Below are positions 1-9,010 of a DNA stretch of 64,000 nucleotides, in pieces (position 1 is the stretch's first letter; each line of letters begins with the position of its first letter). Source of the DNA: Trichormus sp. NMC-1 (GTDB lineage Bacteria; Cyanobacteriota; Cyanobacteriia; Cyanobacteriales; Nostocaceae). Position numbers and translations under genes: made by a program. The stretch lies in assembly GCF_001858025.1 (NCBI RefSeq), contig NZ_LZQD01000001.1, positions 1,383,151 to 1,447,150 on the forward strand, written 5' to 3'. Below the pieces are notes generated by a model, which saw nothing but the letters and a program-made list of their open reading frames with translations, made no database searches and was not told where the DNA came from.

Positions 1-57
1 AAGCGTTCATAAATAAATCATTTAGGATTGCTATATCAATAACTAAGGAGTCAATTT

Positions 58-1659
58 ATGAAATTAGATATGTCATCAAAACTGAAACGCAGACACTTTT
101 TAATACAAGCTGCCATGAGTAGCGGTAGCATCATCGGGGCAAATCTGTGGTCACAATCAGGTTTAGCGCAGACACCTGCATTTATCACATTAGATAAAAA
201 TCGCCCAGCTATTCCCTACGGTGTGGCTAGTGGCGATATTAACAGCAATAGCGGGGTGATTTGGAGTCGGAGCGATAGACCTGCACGAATGATTGTAGAA
301 TATGCTACTGATGATAATTTTCGCAATCCTCGCCGAATCATTGGACAAGTCGCTGCGGCAAATACTGATTTTACCGCACGGACATATCTAAATAATTTAC
401 CATCAGGTCAAGATATATTTTACCGTGTCACGTTCCAAGATGTAGGGGATGAAAACATCTACAGCGCTCCTGTTATCGGACATTTAAAAACTGCGCCCCA
501 AGGACGAGGACAGGATATCTATTTTGCTTGGTCTGGAGATACCGCAGGTCAAGGTTGGGGAATTAATCCAGAATGGGGTGGTATGAAAATTTACGAATCG
601 ATTCGTCAGCTAAACCCTGACTTTTTTATTCATTCTGGGGACACTATTTATGCGGATAATCCTATTCAAGCCGAGGTAAAACTAGATGATGGTAGTATCT
701 GGAAAAACATCACTACAGAAGAAAAGTCAAAAGTAGCAGAAACCCTCAAAGAATTTCGAGGTAATTTTACTTACAATTTACTAGATGAAAACATCCTTCG
801 TTTCAATTCTCAAGTTCCTCAATTGGTGCAATGGGATGATCATGAAGTCAGAAATAATTGGTATCCTGGACAGATATTAGATGATAGTCGCTACACAGTT
901 AAGGATGTTTCTCTATTAGCATCACGGGCAAAACAAGCATTTTTAGAATATAATCCTATCCGCTTTGATGCTAAAGACCCGGAACGCATTTATCGTGCTT
1001 TCAATTATGGGCAATTGCTAGAAATTTTTATGCTGGATAAACGCAGCTATCGGGGAAAAAATTCTCCAAATAACCAAACAGTAATGAGTACAGAAACAGC
1101 ATTTCTTGGTAGTTCTCAATTACGTTGGTTAAAGAGCAAATTAAAGAACTCAAAATCCACTTGGAAAGTAATTGCTAGTGATATGCCGATTGGGTTAGTA
1201 GTACGCGATGGTCAAACCAACTTTGAAAATGCTGCTAATGGTGATGGAAAAGCATTGGGAAGAGAATTAGAATTAGCAGATTTATTCCGCTTTATTAAAG
1301 ACAACAATATCCAAAATGTTGTTTGGTTAACTGCTGATGTGCATTATGCTGCATCCCACTATTATGATCCTAATAAAGCCCAATTTACAGACTTTAAACC
1401 TTTCTGGGAATTTGTCGCCGGACCACTCAATTCTGGAACATTTGGCCCGGCTCAACTTGATAATACCTTTGGTCCACAAGTAAAGTTTCAAAGTATCCCA
1501 GCAGATATGAAACAAAATCAACCACCAAGTGCAGGTTTGCAATTTTTTGGGACTGTAAAAATTGACGGAAAAACTGAAGTTTTAACTGTGACGTTGCATA
1601 ATTTGGCAGGTGAAAAGCTCTATAGTGTAGATTTACAGCCAGAGGTTTATACAAATTAA
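58..1659 (+). CDS. phoD: PhoD-type alkaline phosphatase/phosphodiesterase, Tat-exported
   Basis: 533 aa. The N-terminus carries a twin-arginine signal (LKRRHFLIQAA, residues about 9-19) followed by a hydrophobic stretch and an A-Q-T region near residue 38, so the enzyme should be exported folded through the Tat pathway. PhoD-family metal-site motifs are visible: WSGDTAG, IHSGDTIYAD, QWDDHEVRNNW and LTADVHYAA. PhoD enzymes are Ca/Fe-dependent phosphodiesterases/monoesterases that release phosphate from organic phosphate outside the plasma membrane. AAGGAG at 45-50 sets the ATG start at 58. No other phosphate gene lies beside it and no Pho box was identified. Substrate range cannot be read from the sequence. 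Confidence 0.9.
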   Translation: MKLDMSSKLKRRHFLIQAAMSSGSIIGANLWSQSGLAQTPAFITLDKNRPAIPYGVASGDINSNSGVIWSRSDRPARMIVEYATDDNFRNPRRIIGQVAAANTDFTARTYLNNLPSGQDIFYRVTFQDVGDENIYSAPVIGHLKTAPQGRGQDIYFAWSGDTAGQGWGINPEWGGMKIYESIRQLNPDFFIHSGDTIYADNPIQAEVKLDDGSIWKNITTEEKSKVAETLKEFRGNFTYNLLDENILRFNSQVPQLVQWDDHEVRNNWYPGQILDDSRYTVKDVSLLASRAKQAFLEYNPIRFDAKDPERIYRAFNYGQLLEIFMLDKRSYRGKNSPNNQTVMSTETAFLGSSQLRWLKSKLKNSKSTWKVIASDMPIGLVVRDGQTNFENAANGDGKALGRELELADLFRFIKDNNIQNVVWLTADVHYAASHYYDPNKAQFTDFKPFWEFVAGPLNSGTFGPAQLDNTFGPQVKFQSIPADMKQNQPPSAGLQFFGTVKIDGKTEVLTVTLHNLAGEKLYSVDLQPEVYTN

Positions 1660-2037
1660 ATGTGAGCTAACTTCTGGAAAGGAACGGGTTTATAGAGGTT
1701 CTCGGTTGAGTGAGGTACAAAAACCCCACCCCCAACCCCCTCCCCGCAAGCGATGAGGGGGCTATGATGTGCCTTATATAATTGGAAACCTCCCCTACCT
1801 CTCCCTACCCCTCTCCTGAAAGGAGAGGGAACACCATTCCTCTCCCGCCAGTTGCTACAACGGGGGGAACTTGGGGGGTGGAGAGGGAAAAGGAATAACT
1901 CTTAATACTGGAGAGGCTTTGACTCCCCCTTCCCTAGTAGGGAAGGGGGTTGGGGGGTTAGGTTTATATTATATTTTTTAACGCCCACTTACTGACACAG
2001 AAAATATCTGTATTTTCCTGATCTGGAGCGGTTTGTT
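1660..2037. repeat. Intergenic region with dispersed palindromic repeats
   Basis: 378 bp between two convergent genes with no credible ORF. It holds several G/C-run hairpins. A block at about 1713-1773 (starting GAGGTACAAAAACCCCACCC) is almost the reverse complement of segments at about 23938-24001 and 24128-24191. CTCTCCTGAAAGGAGAG near 1810 and a CCCTTCCCTAGTAGGGAAGG palindrome near 1927-1946 are further inverted repeats. These could act as transcription terminators for the convergent genes, but no clear T-tract terminator stands out. Confidence 0.7.
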
Positions 2038-3615
2038 TTATCTTGGTCTACCCAAAGTTGTGATATAGAGAACAGCTTCATCAGCAGGAATACCCAAAAC
2101 ATCATTGACTTGATCATCAAAGAAGCCACCAATACCGCTAACACCTAAATTCAAGCGAATCGCAGCTAAATTGATCTTTTGTCCGAGATGTCCAGCATCC
2201 ATGTGTAAATAACGATAAACACGATCGCCATATTGAGCGATCGCAGATTTCAGGTCAGCAGTATGAAATATTACTACTGCGGCATCCCGTCCTAAGTCCT
2301 GACCTAAACACAGAAAATGTAGCTCACGTCGGAAATTTTTAAAGCGAATTTGTCTTAATTCTTGGGCTTTAGGTGCATAATAGTAACAACCTGAATCTAG
2401 TCCGTTGACACCAGAAACGGCAATAAATGTTTCAATTAAATTCAGGTCAAAGTAATCTGGATAAGTATCTAAACTTTGGTCAATGTAATTTTGTGGTTGG
2501 TAAGTAAAATCGAGTAAAGCTTTGAGTTCATTTAAATTTAAATCATCACCACTATAAGCGCGGGTAGAACGTCGATTATAGATAGTATTCTCTAATTCTG
2601 AAAGATTTTTACCCCAATAAATGGAAGTAGTAACAGTGGAAACTTTGTCACAAAAAGGAAAATTATATTTATCCTCTAAAGAGCTTTCTTGTTGTACCGT
2701 TGGCAAATTTTGCTTACCAGTTGTACCAGCTTGAATTTGGGTATGTAAATGAAAATATTTCAGCAGTTCTCCATCGGGAATTGAGGGATAATTGGTTTCA
2801 GTTGTAGAAGGTAACGCAGTTTGTCCCAAAGGTAAATTTTGTTGAATATCTAACAAATCTGCCAACGCTAATACAGCAGTAGCACCTTCTTGTTGAGGAT
2901 CAATATATAATAAATCATTGACTGCCTCATCTATAAAGCCACCGATTAAATGGGGGCGATAATCAGTAATAGCAGCAGCTAACTCGATGTTACCTAAAAG
3001 ATGTCCTGTATCTAGAAAAATTCGCCGATAAGCTCTATCTTCATAACGCCATGCTGAACGATAAAAAACAGAAGTAGTAATCAGTGCAAGTTGGGTATTT
3101 TCTAAAGTAGGATGCCAAAAACAAGCTGCTTGTAAAGCTTGCCAAACATCATTTTCCCAATAATGCTTGAGAGAATGAGTCCGACATTGATAGTTATAAA
3201 GTCCCGGTGGCAGTAAAGGCGTACCACGGGAAACTACATATAGTTCAGCCGGATACAAACCGCCTGCACTAGGTGCAGATCGCAAATATACAGCACTACC
3301 CATAGAAGGCATTTTTGCCGTTAGTCCGTAGCTGCGAAACAGTAGTTGTGAAAGTCTCTGCCACCATTGAGAATCTGGATCATTGGCAAATGTATCTGGT
3401 TTTTCTTGTAGATAGGGTTTAAGGTCAATATCAGAGCCAATTTTGTACTCTTTGAAGGGTACTGGCTGTTTAGCCCAGTCTAACCTCTGACCTTTAGAGG
3501 CTAGAGTCTCCGGGTTGTATTTAGTACGTTCGTGGTAATGTTGGGCAATGGATTGGTGTATTTCTGGCATAGTATTTTTAATATTCTCGGTTAGTCCTAT
3601 TATTGATCTTGACAT
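2038..3615 (-). CDS. SagB/ThcOx-type dehydrogenase, duplicated nitroreductase domains
   Basis: 525 aa with two nitroreductase-fold (FMN-dependent) halves, roughly residues 70-265 and 335-525. Both halves end in the same pattern: a DxGHL(L/G) segment, then IGGFIDEAVNDLLYID in the first copy and IGGFFDDQVNDVLGIP in the second, which shows internal duplication. The family includes SagB-type azoline oxidases of RiPP pathways, but no YcaO or peptide precursor gene is visible nearby, so substrate is unknown. The ATG at 3615 is not well supported by a ribosome site; an in-frame ATG 15 codons downstream (MPEIHQSIAQHYHERT, near 3570) may be the real start. It diverges from the hydrolase at 3733. Confidence 0.8.
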   Translation of the reverse strand: MSRSIIGLTENIKNTMPEIHQSIAQHYHERTKYNPETLASKGQRLDWAKQPVPFKEYKIGSDIDLKPYLQEKPDTFANDPDSQWWQRLSQLLFRSYGLTAKMPSMGSAVYLRSAPSAGGLYPAELYVVSRGTPLLPPGLYNYQCRTHSLKHYWENDVWQALQAACFWHPTLENTQLALITTSVFYRSAWRYEDRAYRRIFLDTGHLLGNIELAAAITDYRPHLIGGFIDEAVNDLLYIDPQQEGATAVLALADLLDIQQNLPLGQTALPSTTETNYPSIPDGELLKYFHLHTQIQAGTTGKQNLPTVQQESSLEDKYNFPFCDKVSTVTTSIYWGKNLSELENTIYNRRSTRAYSGDDLNLNELKALLDFTYQPQNYIDQSLDTYPDYFDLNLIETFIAVSGVNGLDSGCYYYAPKAQELRQIRFKNFRRELHFLCLGQDLGRDAAVVIFHTADLKSAIAQYGDRVYRYLHMDAGHLGQKINLAAIRLNLGVSGIGGFFDDQVNDVLGIPADEAVLYITTLGRPR

Positions 3616-3732
3616 TCATTAGCTCTATTATTTCGTGTTAATGAGTACAATCATCAAAATTAAAAATTAAAACCTAAAAATTAACTTTTTTGATCCGCTT
3701 TCCAGTTACCTGTCCGGGAGAAGATTGTCCAA

Positions 3733-4572
3733 ATGATGCCTGTACGTCAAACTCTATCAACGTCTGATATTCAACTTTCTTACCTAGAGTGGAATCAAGG
3801 CCAAGAACCATTACTGTTGTTACATGGTATGGCTGATAATGCTTTGGTTTGGTCTAGTTTGGGTGATTATTTGGCAGCAGATTACCATATAGTTGCCCCA
3901 GATATGCGGGGTCATGGTGAGAGTAGTAAGCCAGAGAGGGATTATACTTTTGAGAGTGCGATCGCAGATTTGGAAGCATTAATGGATAAACTGGGATGGT
4001 CTGCTGCTCATATCGTCAGTCATTCTTGGACAGGTAAATTAGCTGCTATTTGGGCTAGACAAAACCCAGCACGCTTACGGAGTATCACTCTAGTAGACCC
4101 TATTTTTATCTGGAAAATGCCCAGTTTCCTAAAAATCACATTTCCTCTCTTGTACCGCGTCTTACCTTTCCTCAAAAGCATGGGGCCATTTGCTAGTTAC
4201 GAAGAAGCCGAACAACAAATCAGACAACTCAGTCAATATCAAAATTGGAGTTCTTTGCAACAGCAAGTTTTTCAAGCCGGAATTGAACAAAAACCCGATA
4301 GTAGTTGGGGTAGCAAATTTACAATTGCAGCCCGTGATGGGATTTTTGACGCAGTAATGGACGTACCAGGATTTATTAATCCAATTGAAACTCCTGCTCT
4401 CTTTATACAACCAGAAAAAGGTGTAAACCGCCAAGATTGGCAAATTCAACCTTACAAAACTAACTTAAAAAAGTTACAACTCTGTCAAGTTCCTGGAAAT
4501 CATTGGCCATTTTTAAGTAACCCAGAAGAATTTAATCAGACAGTCGCCACTTTTTTAGCGGCACAAACATGA
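3733..4572 (+). CDS. Alpha/beta hydrolase
   Basis: 279 aa alpha/beta-hydrolase fold. The oxyanion-side motif LLLLHGMADNALVW lies near residue 25, PDMRGHGES near 55-63, and the nucleophile elbow is SHSWTG (near residue 97) instead of the usual GHSMGG. The C-terminal PGNHWPF supplies the catalytic His. The second in-frame ATG at 3736 is an equally good start. Families with these motifs include esterases, haloperoxidase-like enzymes and C-C hydrolases; the substrate cannot be told. It is followed 65 bp later by a kinase gene on the same strand. Confidence 0.82.
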   Translation: MMPVRQTLSTSDIQLSYLEWNQGQEPLLLLHGMADNALVWSSLGDYLAADYHIVAPDMRGHGESSKPERDYTFESAIADLEALMDKLGWSAAHIVSHSWTGKLAAIWARQNPARLRSITLVDPIFIWKMPSFLKITFPLLYRVLPFLKSMGPFASYEEAEQQIRQLSQYQNWSSLQQQVFQAGIEQKPDSSWGSKFTIAARDGIFDAVMDVPGFINPIETPALFIQPEKGVNRQDWQIQPYKTNLKKLQLCQVPGNHWPFLSNPEEFNQTVATFLAAQT

Positions 4573-4637
4573 GATATTGTACTAATCATCAGTTCCCAAT
4601 CTTTTTTCAATTTTTAATTCTTAATTTTTAATTGTTT

Positions 4638-6347
4638 ATGAGTCTTTGCATTAATCCAGTTTGTTCTCAACCCAACCACCCAGATAATGACGAAAACCGC
4701 TTTTGTCAAAGTTGTGGTTCTCAATTAGAATTGTTAGGACGTTATCGAGTATTGCGGTTATTGAGTGACAAAACTGGATTTAGTAAAGTCTATGAAGCTT
4801 ATCAACAAGACACACCAAAAATCCTTAAAGTCCTCAAACAAGAATTAGCTAAAGATACCAAAGCCGTTTCACTATTTCAACAAGAAGTCAATGTCCTAGA
4901 GCAATTAAATCATCCTGGTATTCCCACAGCCGAGGGTTACTTTCCATATCAAACCAGAAATGCTGTGGTGTTGCATTGTATGGTGATGGAAAAAATTGAA
5001 GGACCAAACTTAGAACAGTGGTTAAAGCAACAACAAAACCGTCCCATTTCCGAAGCCCAAGCTATAGTTTGGTTAAAACAATTATTAGAAATATTAGCTT
5101 TAGTTCATAATAAACAATATCTACATAGAGATATTAAACCATCAAATATCATGATTCGCCCCGACGGGCAATTAGTATTAATTGACTTTGGTACAGCCAG
5201 AGAAATTACGAGAACTTATTTGGCTAATGGTGGGGGAATGACAGCAATTACATCATCAGGTTATAGCCCTCCAGAACAAATGCAAGGACAAGCCATACCC
5301 CAATCAGATTTTTTTGCTTTAGGACGGACTTTCGTATTTTTATTAACGGGATGTCAACCTGTACAATTATATAATCCCCACCTGGATGTTTTAGAATGGC
5401 GAAATCATGCAACTCATGTTTCACAACTGCTATTAGATTTTATTGATTGGTTGATGTTAACAGCAGTAAATCAACGTCCTAGCAATGCTGAAAAAATTTT
5501 ACAAAGACTAGGAGAAATTGAATTTTTACTTGCAGATAATACCTCGGCAACTATTAATATTGGCGGTGGTTTAAAAACTGCAATAGTTAATAAAACAACT
5601 ACTAATCACACCGTTGTTCCACCACAAAAGCAGCCAGAAAAATTACCATTATTAGCATGGTTAGCCGCTTTAATAGTTTCCTTATTATTACTTTGGTCTG
5701 TAGCATTAGCCAACCGCAATCATAAATTCACCGTTCTTCCTCCTGATTATGGACAAGCACCCGTCAAAAAAGGCAAAGTTGATTATTTCCCCTACGAAGA
5801 AGGCAAAGATAGTCAAGGGAGAGTAGCAGAATTTAATATTGCAGTTTTATCAGTAGAATATAAATGGCAATTAGGTAGCACCTACCAAATTAAATATAAC
5901 GATCAAATTATTACCCTTGACTCGTTAAAATCTAACTTGGAACAAGAAGGTATTCAGCGAATCATGGAAAATCCCAGCGAGATTATTTCTGTGGGAACAG
6001 CTTCTTGTGAAGGGGATATTGCAGCGGAACAAAGTCGGGCTTTAGAACGTTCTAAGCAAATCCAACTCTTAGTAAAAAAGATATTTAGCAATATACCCAC
6101 AGTTACAGGTTATCGCTTATTAAATCTGGGACAATTCCAAAGAAAAGATTGTCAAGCTAGTCAAGATTCAACAGCTTATCAACGCAGTATTATTATAATT
6201 GGTGTGAAAAAACAAGCTGAAGGTGTAATCTTAGATGAAGCTTTACGAGATAGATTAGAGAAAAAGCCTTTTGCTGATTTTAAATTAGAAGATTATTCTT
6301 TAGGTTCGGTAGAAAAATTTAAAACTATACCCAGTAATTTGTCATAG
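4638..6347 (+). CDS. Zinc-ribbon Ser/Thr protein kinase, membrane-anchored
   Basis: About 569 aa from the ATG at 4638; an upstream in-frame TTG at 4632 is a less likely start. Order of parts: an N-terminal C4 zinc ribbon (C-x4-C ... C-x2-C, residues about 4-31), a Hanks-type kinase domain (residues about 34-295), a low-complexity linker, one membrane helix (LLAWLAALIVSLLLLW) and a C-terminal region of about 200 aa that should face the periplasm. Kinase motifs are GFSKVYEA, invariant-lysine region KILKVLKQ, HRDIKPSN and IDFGTA, so it should be active. The C-terminal part contains SVGTASCEGDIAAEQSRA and looks like a conserved sensor or cell-wall-associated region. The signal and targets are unknown. 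Confidence 0.85.
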   Translation: MSLCINPVCSQPNHPDNDENRFCQSCGSQLELLGRYRVLRLLSDKTGFSKVYEAYQQDTPKILKVLKQELAKDTKAVSLFQQEVNVLEQLNHPGIPTAEGYFPYQTRNAVVLHCMVMEKIEGPNLEQWLKQQQNRPISEAQAIVWLKQLLEILALVHNKQYLHRDIKPSNIMIRPDGQLVLIDFGTAREITRTYLANGGGMTAITSSGYSPPEQMQGQAIPQSDFFALGRTFVFLLTGCQPVQLYNPHLDVLEWRNHATHVSQLLLDFIDWLMLTAVNQRPSNAEKILQRLGEIEFLLADNTSATINIGGGLKTAIVNKTTTNHTVVPPQKQPEKLPLLAWLAALIVSLLLLWSVALANRNHKFTVLPPDYGQAPVKKGKVDYFPYEEGKDSQGRVAEFNIAVLSVEYKWQLGSTYQIKYNDQIITLDSLKSNLEQEGIQRIMENPSEIISVGTASCEGDIAAEQSRALERSKQIQLLVKKIFSNIPTVTGYRLLNLGQFQRKDCQASQDSTAYQRSIIIIGVKKQAEGVILDEALRDRLEKKPFADFKLEDYSLGSVEKFKTIPSNLS

Positions 6348-6543
6348 AGATTCTCCCAAAAACAATGTAGAGCCGAGAATTCCTACCCAGGTCACGTCTC
6401 TACAAGGTTACTAGATAACGTATATTTAATTTTTGGAGATTTGTAATAGTTAAGTTCCCAATGCCATGTATTATTTAAAATTTTTATTTATCAATATATC
6501 AATTTGCTGTACTCAACAAGTTACAATTATGATGTCAGCCAGA

Positions 6544-6710
6544 AATTCCCAAACGAATACAGGCTTATGCCACATTAGCAGAGGAAAAATATCATCTCCT
6601 CATAATGGTATAAATCTCGAAAATTGCCGATTTAGAGCAGTTAAAGACAATTTAAAGGAGAATTTATGCGGAGAACATCAACTTATCTAAGTTTCTAAGT
6701 TAGATAAATT
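6544..6710 (+). pseudogene. Degraded remnant of an Rpn/PD-(D/E)XK transposase-associated nuclease
   Basis: Reading from 6544 gives IPKRIQAYATLAEEKYHLL, which resembles the conserved RxQAYAxLAEEKYxLPVYP segment of Rpn-family recombination-promoting nucleases. It runs into a stop after IMV. The same frame then resumes with ISKIADLEQLKTI, which resembles the C-terminal helix of that family. Several stops make it non-functional. The next ORF (6729-6986) carries a similar C-terminal segment. I recognise this from memory of the family, so treat it as tentative. Confidence 0.45.
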
Positions 6711-6728
6711 ATCAGGTGGAGGATAATA

Positions 6729-6986
6729 GTGTTAGAAAAATCTTTCTTTTATCAAGAAATTCTGCATAAGGGCAGAGAAGAAGGACGGTTGCAAGAACGG
6801 CTTTCAAGTATTGAATTAGCTTTAGATGTAAAATTTGGTATGGAAGGCTTGAAACTAATGGACGCAATATCACCAATTTCTGATTTAGAACGATTAAGGA
6901 CTATTCAGAAGTATGTCTTAACTGTAAATAATCTCGCTCAACTACGGGAATTTATACAGAATATTCACGCTTCTGAACTACATTAA
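6729..6986 (+). CDS. Small protein, C-terminal fragment of Rpn-family nuclease
   Basis: 85 aa from a GTG start. GGTGGAGGATAAT just upstream provides a plausible ribosome site. The sequence GREEGRLQERLSSIELALDVKFG followed by ISDLERLRTIQKYVL matches the helical C-terminus typical of cyanobacterial Rpn/PD-(D/E)XK transposase-associated proteins, but the catalytic N-terminal domain is missing. It lies just after a decayed piece of the same kind of gene. It may be a pseudogene rather than a functional small protein. Confidence 0.5.
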   Translation: MLEKSFFYQEILHKGREEGRLQERLSSIELALDVKFGMEGLKLMDAISPISDLERLRTIQKYVLTVNNLAQLREFIQNIHASELH

Positions 6987-7005
6987 ACATTAAATTATAA
7001 ATTAT

Positions 7006-7821
7006 TCAAGCTCCCATTCCTGAATACCGCTTTAAGCCTGCACGCCATAACAAACGATTTGCACCCAAAAATACCAGTAACCAACCCACAATTGATAAAA
7101 ATCCTCTTGTTAAATCCACAGGTAGCCCTACCAAAATACTTGCAGGAAAATTAATCAAATAGGGAAAAGGTGTAAACATGACCACGTTACGCACCGCTTC
7201 TGGAAAAACATCTAAAGGTGCAATCATACCGGATAAAAACAGAAAAAAGAAAAACCAAACATTTTCTATAGCTGTCGCTCTTTCTGTCCAAAAAGCGAAC
7301 ATTGCAAAGGTGTATTGAATTAAAAATCGTAAGCTGAAAGCTAAAATCGCAGCCAATACAAAAAGCAATAAATTAGCCAAACTGGGCATCCAAAAAGCTT
7401 GGGGATATAATAAAAAGAATAATCCTATTAATATAAATACAAAAGGCATTCTGGCAAATCTTTCAGCAACATGAGTAAACAGGTGATGAAATCCTGGATC
7501 TAATGGTTGCAATAATCGCGGTGAAAGTTTACCTTCCACTACTTCTTTTTCAAAATCATAAATAACCCAAACGACTGTAATTTGTCTGATTAGAAAAACT
7601 GCGAAAAAATAACGAGCAAATTCTACAGCAGTGAAACCAAATTTTCCTCCTTGGGCTGCTTGTATCCATACACCCATGAGAATAATTGGTAAAGAACCAG
7701 ACAGAACCCATAATATTAGTTCTGAGCGATACTCTAGCATATAAGCATAGTAAACGGAAAGTAAAGTTAGGGCTTTTTTAATCGTCTGTTTCAGAATAGA
7801 TAGTTGGTAAGAACTCATCAC
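7006..7821 (-). CDS. ABC-2 family transporter permease
   Basis: 271 aa integral membrane protein with about six hydrophobic helices. It matches the ABC-2-type permeases of the PF06182-like group, which work in pairs with an ATPase. Visible features are a cytoplasmic N-terminus, the conserved loop FEKEVVEGKLSPRLLQPLDPG (residues about 90-110), and a final helix ending in RLLWRAGLKRYSGMGA, typical of the family. ABC-2 permeases export drugs, polysaccharides or lipids. No ATPase or partner permease is adjacent on this side, so the substrate is unknown. Start may be either of two consecutive ATGs. Confidence 0.82.
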   Translation of the reverse strand: MMSSYQLSILKQTIKKALTLLSVYYAYMLEYRSELILWVLSGSLPIILMGVWIQAAQGGKFGFTAVEFARYFFAVFLIRQITVVWVIYDFEKEVVEGKLSPRLLQPLDPGFHHLFTHVAERFARMPFVFILIGLFFLLYPQAFWMPSLANLLLFVLAAILAFSLRFLIQYTFAMFAFWTERATAIENVWFFFFLFLSGMIAPLDVFPEAVRNVVMFTPFPYLINFPASILVGLPVDLTRGFLSIVGWLLVFLGANRLLWRAGLKRYSGMGA

Positions 7822-8509
7822 TATAATCTCAGAGTAAACTCATCTCATTTGGTATAACATATATTTGACAGAACAGGTAAAATAAGCATAGACAAATGGG
7901 TATAAAAATAAATTATCTCAGGATAGATATTATATTGAATTAAGCCTACTTACTTAGGTGCTGAATATTCCTAGGAAGAAAAAATAACTATTCCCACGAT
8001 ATCCAATTTACAATAATTATTAACTAAACCAAATCACCCAAATAGACAGTTTTTATCTGTAACAATAATAATCTAAATTTCTGTCATTTCCATCACAAAG
8101 TAATAATTCTTATATGTACACCACTAGACATCAAAATTTATGCCTTTTATTTCATAATATTTAAAGAAAGCAAAGGTAGCTAGATTAGCATATTTCCTTT
8201 TTTGCTCTCTACTAATTCTAAAAGTTAAACTTTTAGGTTTTTGACAATTTACAAAAATTTACCTAACCTAAAAAATAGGTTTAGTAAATAAAAGCCCTAA
8301 CAGCGATTTAGTTTAGCTACATCGAAAATTGCTGTTGCAGACTGTTGTTATGAGCAAATAAATTGATCGCAAATCCTCAATATTCAGCCGTCAAATTATT
8401 TATGCCTAATGGCAGGGTCATTTAAAAGCTTTCATCAATTGCCATGAGCAGAGATTTAGCAACTATTGAAGTTTGGTACAGGAGTAGTACATAAGTCTAG
8501 GAGAATTTC
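7822..8509. promoter_or_regulatory. Long upstream region of the DUF2231-cox operon
   Basis: 688 bp between divergent genes with no supported ORF. It is AT-rich and must contain the promoters of the permease (leftward) and the oxidase operon (rightward). Close to the operon start, GTACAGGAGTAGTAC at about 8476-8490 is an inverted GTAC pair with a 9-base spacing; this is one base too long for a classical NtcA site (GTA-N8-TAC). AGGAG at 8499-8503 is the ribosome site of the first gene. The long untranslated stretch fits a developmentally regulated operon, but no regulator site is proven. Confidence 0.45.
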
Positions 8510-9010
8510 ATGTTAGAGTCTTTAACGTCGTTGAACGACCATAATTTACCTTATCCAGATACACTTCATCCCATCGTCGTTCACTTCGTAATTGCGATGG
8601 TGCTATTTTCTTTTTTCTGTGATTTAATTGGATATTTAGCTGGAAAACCTCGCTTATTTGAAGTGAGTTGGTGGAATATGTGTGTAGCGACAATTGCTAT
8701 TTTTGTCGCCATTATTTTTGGTCAATTTGAAGCTGGTTTAGCCAAACCTTACAACCTAGTTAAATCAGTATTAAATTACCACACCCTCATCGGTTGGTCA
8801 CTTTCGGGAATTATCGCCTCAATTACAGCTTGGCGCTATGTACTCCGCACCCGGAACCCGCAAAAACTACCAATTCACTATCTAGCTGCTGGGCTACTTT
8901 TAACCATCATCGTTGGAGTACAAGTATATCTCGGTGATCAACTTGTGTGGGTTTATGGACTACACACCGTACCAGTTTTGGAAGCGGTAAAGGATGGAAT
9001 ATTACCATGA
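8510..9010 (+). CDS. DUF2231 membrane protein, first gene of the cox operon
   Basis: 166 aa with about four transmembrane helices. The N-terminal segment TLHPIVVHFVIAMVLFSFF carries the two histidines typical of DUF2231 proteins, and a further His sits in LNYHTLIGW. AGGAG lies six bases before the ATG. The stop overlaps the ATG of the next DUF2231 gene (ATGA, 9007-9010), so the two should be translationally coupled and made together. Placement directly before coxBAC suggests a membrane partner of the oxidase; the histidines could bind haem, but that is inference. No biochemical role is established for this family here. Confidence 0.82.
   Translation: MLESLTSLNDHNLPYPDTLHPIVVHFVIAMVLFSFFCDLIGYLAGKPRLFEVSWWNMCVATIAIFVAIIFGQFEAGLAKPYNLVKSVLNYHTLIGWSLSGIIASITAWRYVLRTRNPQKLPIHYLAAGLLLTIIVGVQVYLGDQLVWVYGLHTVPVLEAVKDGILP

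Noticed and set aside
6466..6690. 74-codon plus-strand ORF
   Set aside because: Composition is not protein-like, no ribosome site, and a different frame in the same stretch matches the decayed Rpn nuclease.
8476..8490. NtcA-type site upstream of the cox operon
   Set aside because: The palindrome has GTA and TAC separated by nine bases, one more than the NtcA consensus, and there is no clear -10 at the right distance.
8947..9006. Longer start for the second DUF2231 gene
   Set aside because: It would overlap the upstream gene by about 60 bp in another frame; the ATG at 9007 overlaps the stop codon as ATGA and leads directly into the conserved sequence.
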